64,000 bases of DNA from JADHLK01 sp038131695 (GTDB taxonomy: Bacteria > Pseudomonadota > Alphaproteobacteria > Puniceispirillales > Puniceispirillaceae): positions 1 to 64,000 of the forward strand of contig JAYPQA010000026.1 in assembly GCA_038131695.1 (NCBI GenBank). Direction: 5' to 3'. Below the pieces are notes generated by a model, which saw only the letters and a list, made by a program, of their open reading frames with translations, did no database searches and was not told the origin of the DNA. Made by a program: the position numbers and the translations under genes. Shown here piece after piece: positions 63,641 through 64,000 of the stretch (position 1 is its first letter; every line of letters begins with the position of its first letter).

Positions 63641-64000
63641 GTGACGCAAGTCTTTATTTGTGATGCAACCCGCAGCCCGATAGGCCGCTATGGCGGCGGG
63701 CTGGCCCCGATGCGGGCTGATGATCTGGCGGCGCATCCGCTGAAAGCGCTTGTAGCCCGCAACCCGTCCGTTGATTGGGAGGCGGTGGATGAGGTGTTTT
63801 ACGGCTCAGCCAATCAGGCCGGCGAGGATAACCGCAATATTGCCCGCATGGCCCTGTTGCTGGCCGGCTTGCCGCAATCGGTGCCGGGTATCACGCTGAA
63901 CCGGCTTTGTGCCTCTGGCATGGAGGCGGTGGCGGCGGCGGCGCGCATGATCAAGGCAGGCGAGGCTGAGCTGGTGATCGCAGGCGGATCAGAAAGCATG
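63641..64000 (+). CDS. Thiolase (acetyl-CoA acyltransferase / 3-oxoadipyl-CoA thiolase), cut by window end
   Basis: GTG 63641 is preceded by AAGGAGAAG. The 120 codons present read VTQVFICDATRSPIGRYGGG, LAPMRADDLAAHPLKALVAR, DEVFYGSANQAGEDNRNIAR, VPGITLNRLCASGMEAVAAA (active-site Cys) and AGEAELVIAGGSESM. This is the N-terminal third of a thiolase. Ala-Asn-Gln-Ala-Gly-Glu-Asp-Asn-Arg resembles PcaF/PaaJ 3-oxoadipyl-CoA thiolases, but a FadA-type role with the neighbouring beta-oxidation genes is also likely. The frame is open to the edge. Confidence 0.88.
   Translation, partial: MTQVFICDATRSPIGRYGGGLAPMRADDLAAHPLKALVARNPSVDWEAVDEVFYGSANQAGEDNRNIARMALLLAGLPQSVPGITLNRLCASGMEAVAAAARMIKAGEAELVIAGGSESM

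Noticed and set aside
1..64000. CRISPR arrays, rRNA genes, prophage or integrase
   Set aside because: Looked for regular spaced repeats, conserved rRNA segments and phage structural or integrase motifs; none seen.

Overview
The window looks like the chromosome of a heterotrophic, probably marine alphaproteobacterium, possibly SAR116-like. That placement is an inference from gene content: a bifunctional CysN-CysC protein, TRAP transport, a PlcP/glycosyltransferase lipid-remodelling pair, a DmdC-like acyl-CoA dehydrogenase, and protocatechuate 4,5-cleavage genes with LigJ-type hydratase. No rRNA is present. No CRISPR array, phage or integrase was seen.

Left end (1-12.4 kb). This is visibly more AT-rich than the rest and reads as a surface-polysaccharide island. 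It holds a family-2 glycosyltransferase, a flippase-like membrane protein, a DegT/DnrJ aminotransferase, a GMC oxidoreductase, a PAPS-type sulfotransferase, a zinc-finger SAM methyltransferase, a second glycosyltransferase, and cysD-cysNC for making PAPS. Nearly every gene is broken by several frameshifts. An IS3-family transposase relic (about 7.5-8.2 kb) also has in-frame stop codons. A damaged tRNA-Met (12.56 kb) sits at the island's right edge.

12.8-25.4 kb, mostly minus strand. A lipoprotein metallo-beta-lactamase-fold gene lies directly behind pyrE. It is followed upstream by an M20 carbamoyl-amidohydrolase, pyrD (class 1B), pyrK and a complete TRAP transporter (dctM, dctQ, dctP), divergent from an XRE regulator. 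Next comes a second minus-strand set: nitrilase, fumarylacetoacetase-family hydrolase, tyrS and an alpha/beta hydrolase.

25.5-33.4 kb. Plus-strand sulfur genes (cysE, cysteine desulfurase, [2Fe-2S] ferredoxin, mnmA) are followed by an O-antigen-ligase-like gene, a Wzz-like gene, a vanillate-demethylase-like Rieske oxygenase (minus) and an AbrB/Doc toxin-antitoxin pair with a perfect palindromic operator.

33.4-48.2 kb. This holds cysQ, mmsA, the 5-oxoprolinase genes pxpBC and pxpA, then an aromatic catabolic block: pobA, a LysR regulator, ligA, ligB, ligC, galD, ligI, ligK and ligJ. It encodes every step from 4-hydroxybenzoate through protocatechuate to pyruvate plus oxaloacetate. A Bcr/CflA-type MFS transporter follows.

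48.3-64 kb. An iron-uptake group (fbpA, fur, fbpB; no fbpC) has a Fur-box-like operator over its -35 element. ppk-ppx handle polyphosphate. plcP is translationally coupled to a glycosyltransferase fused to diacylglycerol kinase. The window ends with a fatty-acid oxidation set (acyl-CoA dehydrogenase, bifunctional hydratase/dehydrogenase, thiolase) and an ABC-2 exporter.

Reading frames are unreliable. Frameshifts are dense in the first 14 kb, scattered from 14 to 39 kb, and almost absent from 39 to 64 kb. In many genes conserved protein sequence continues in another frame on both sides of the break, which fits assembly indel errors at least as well as true decay. The IS relic's nonsense codons suggest some decay is real.
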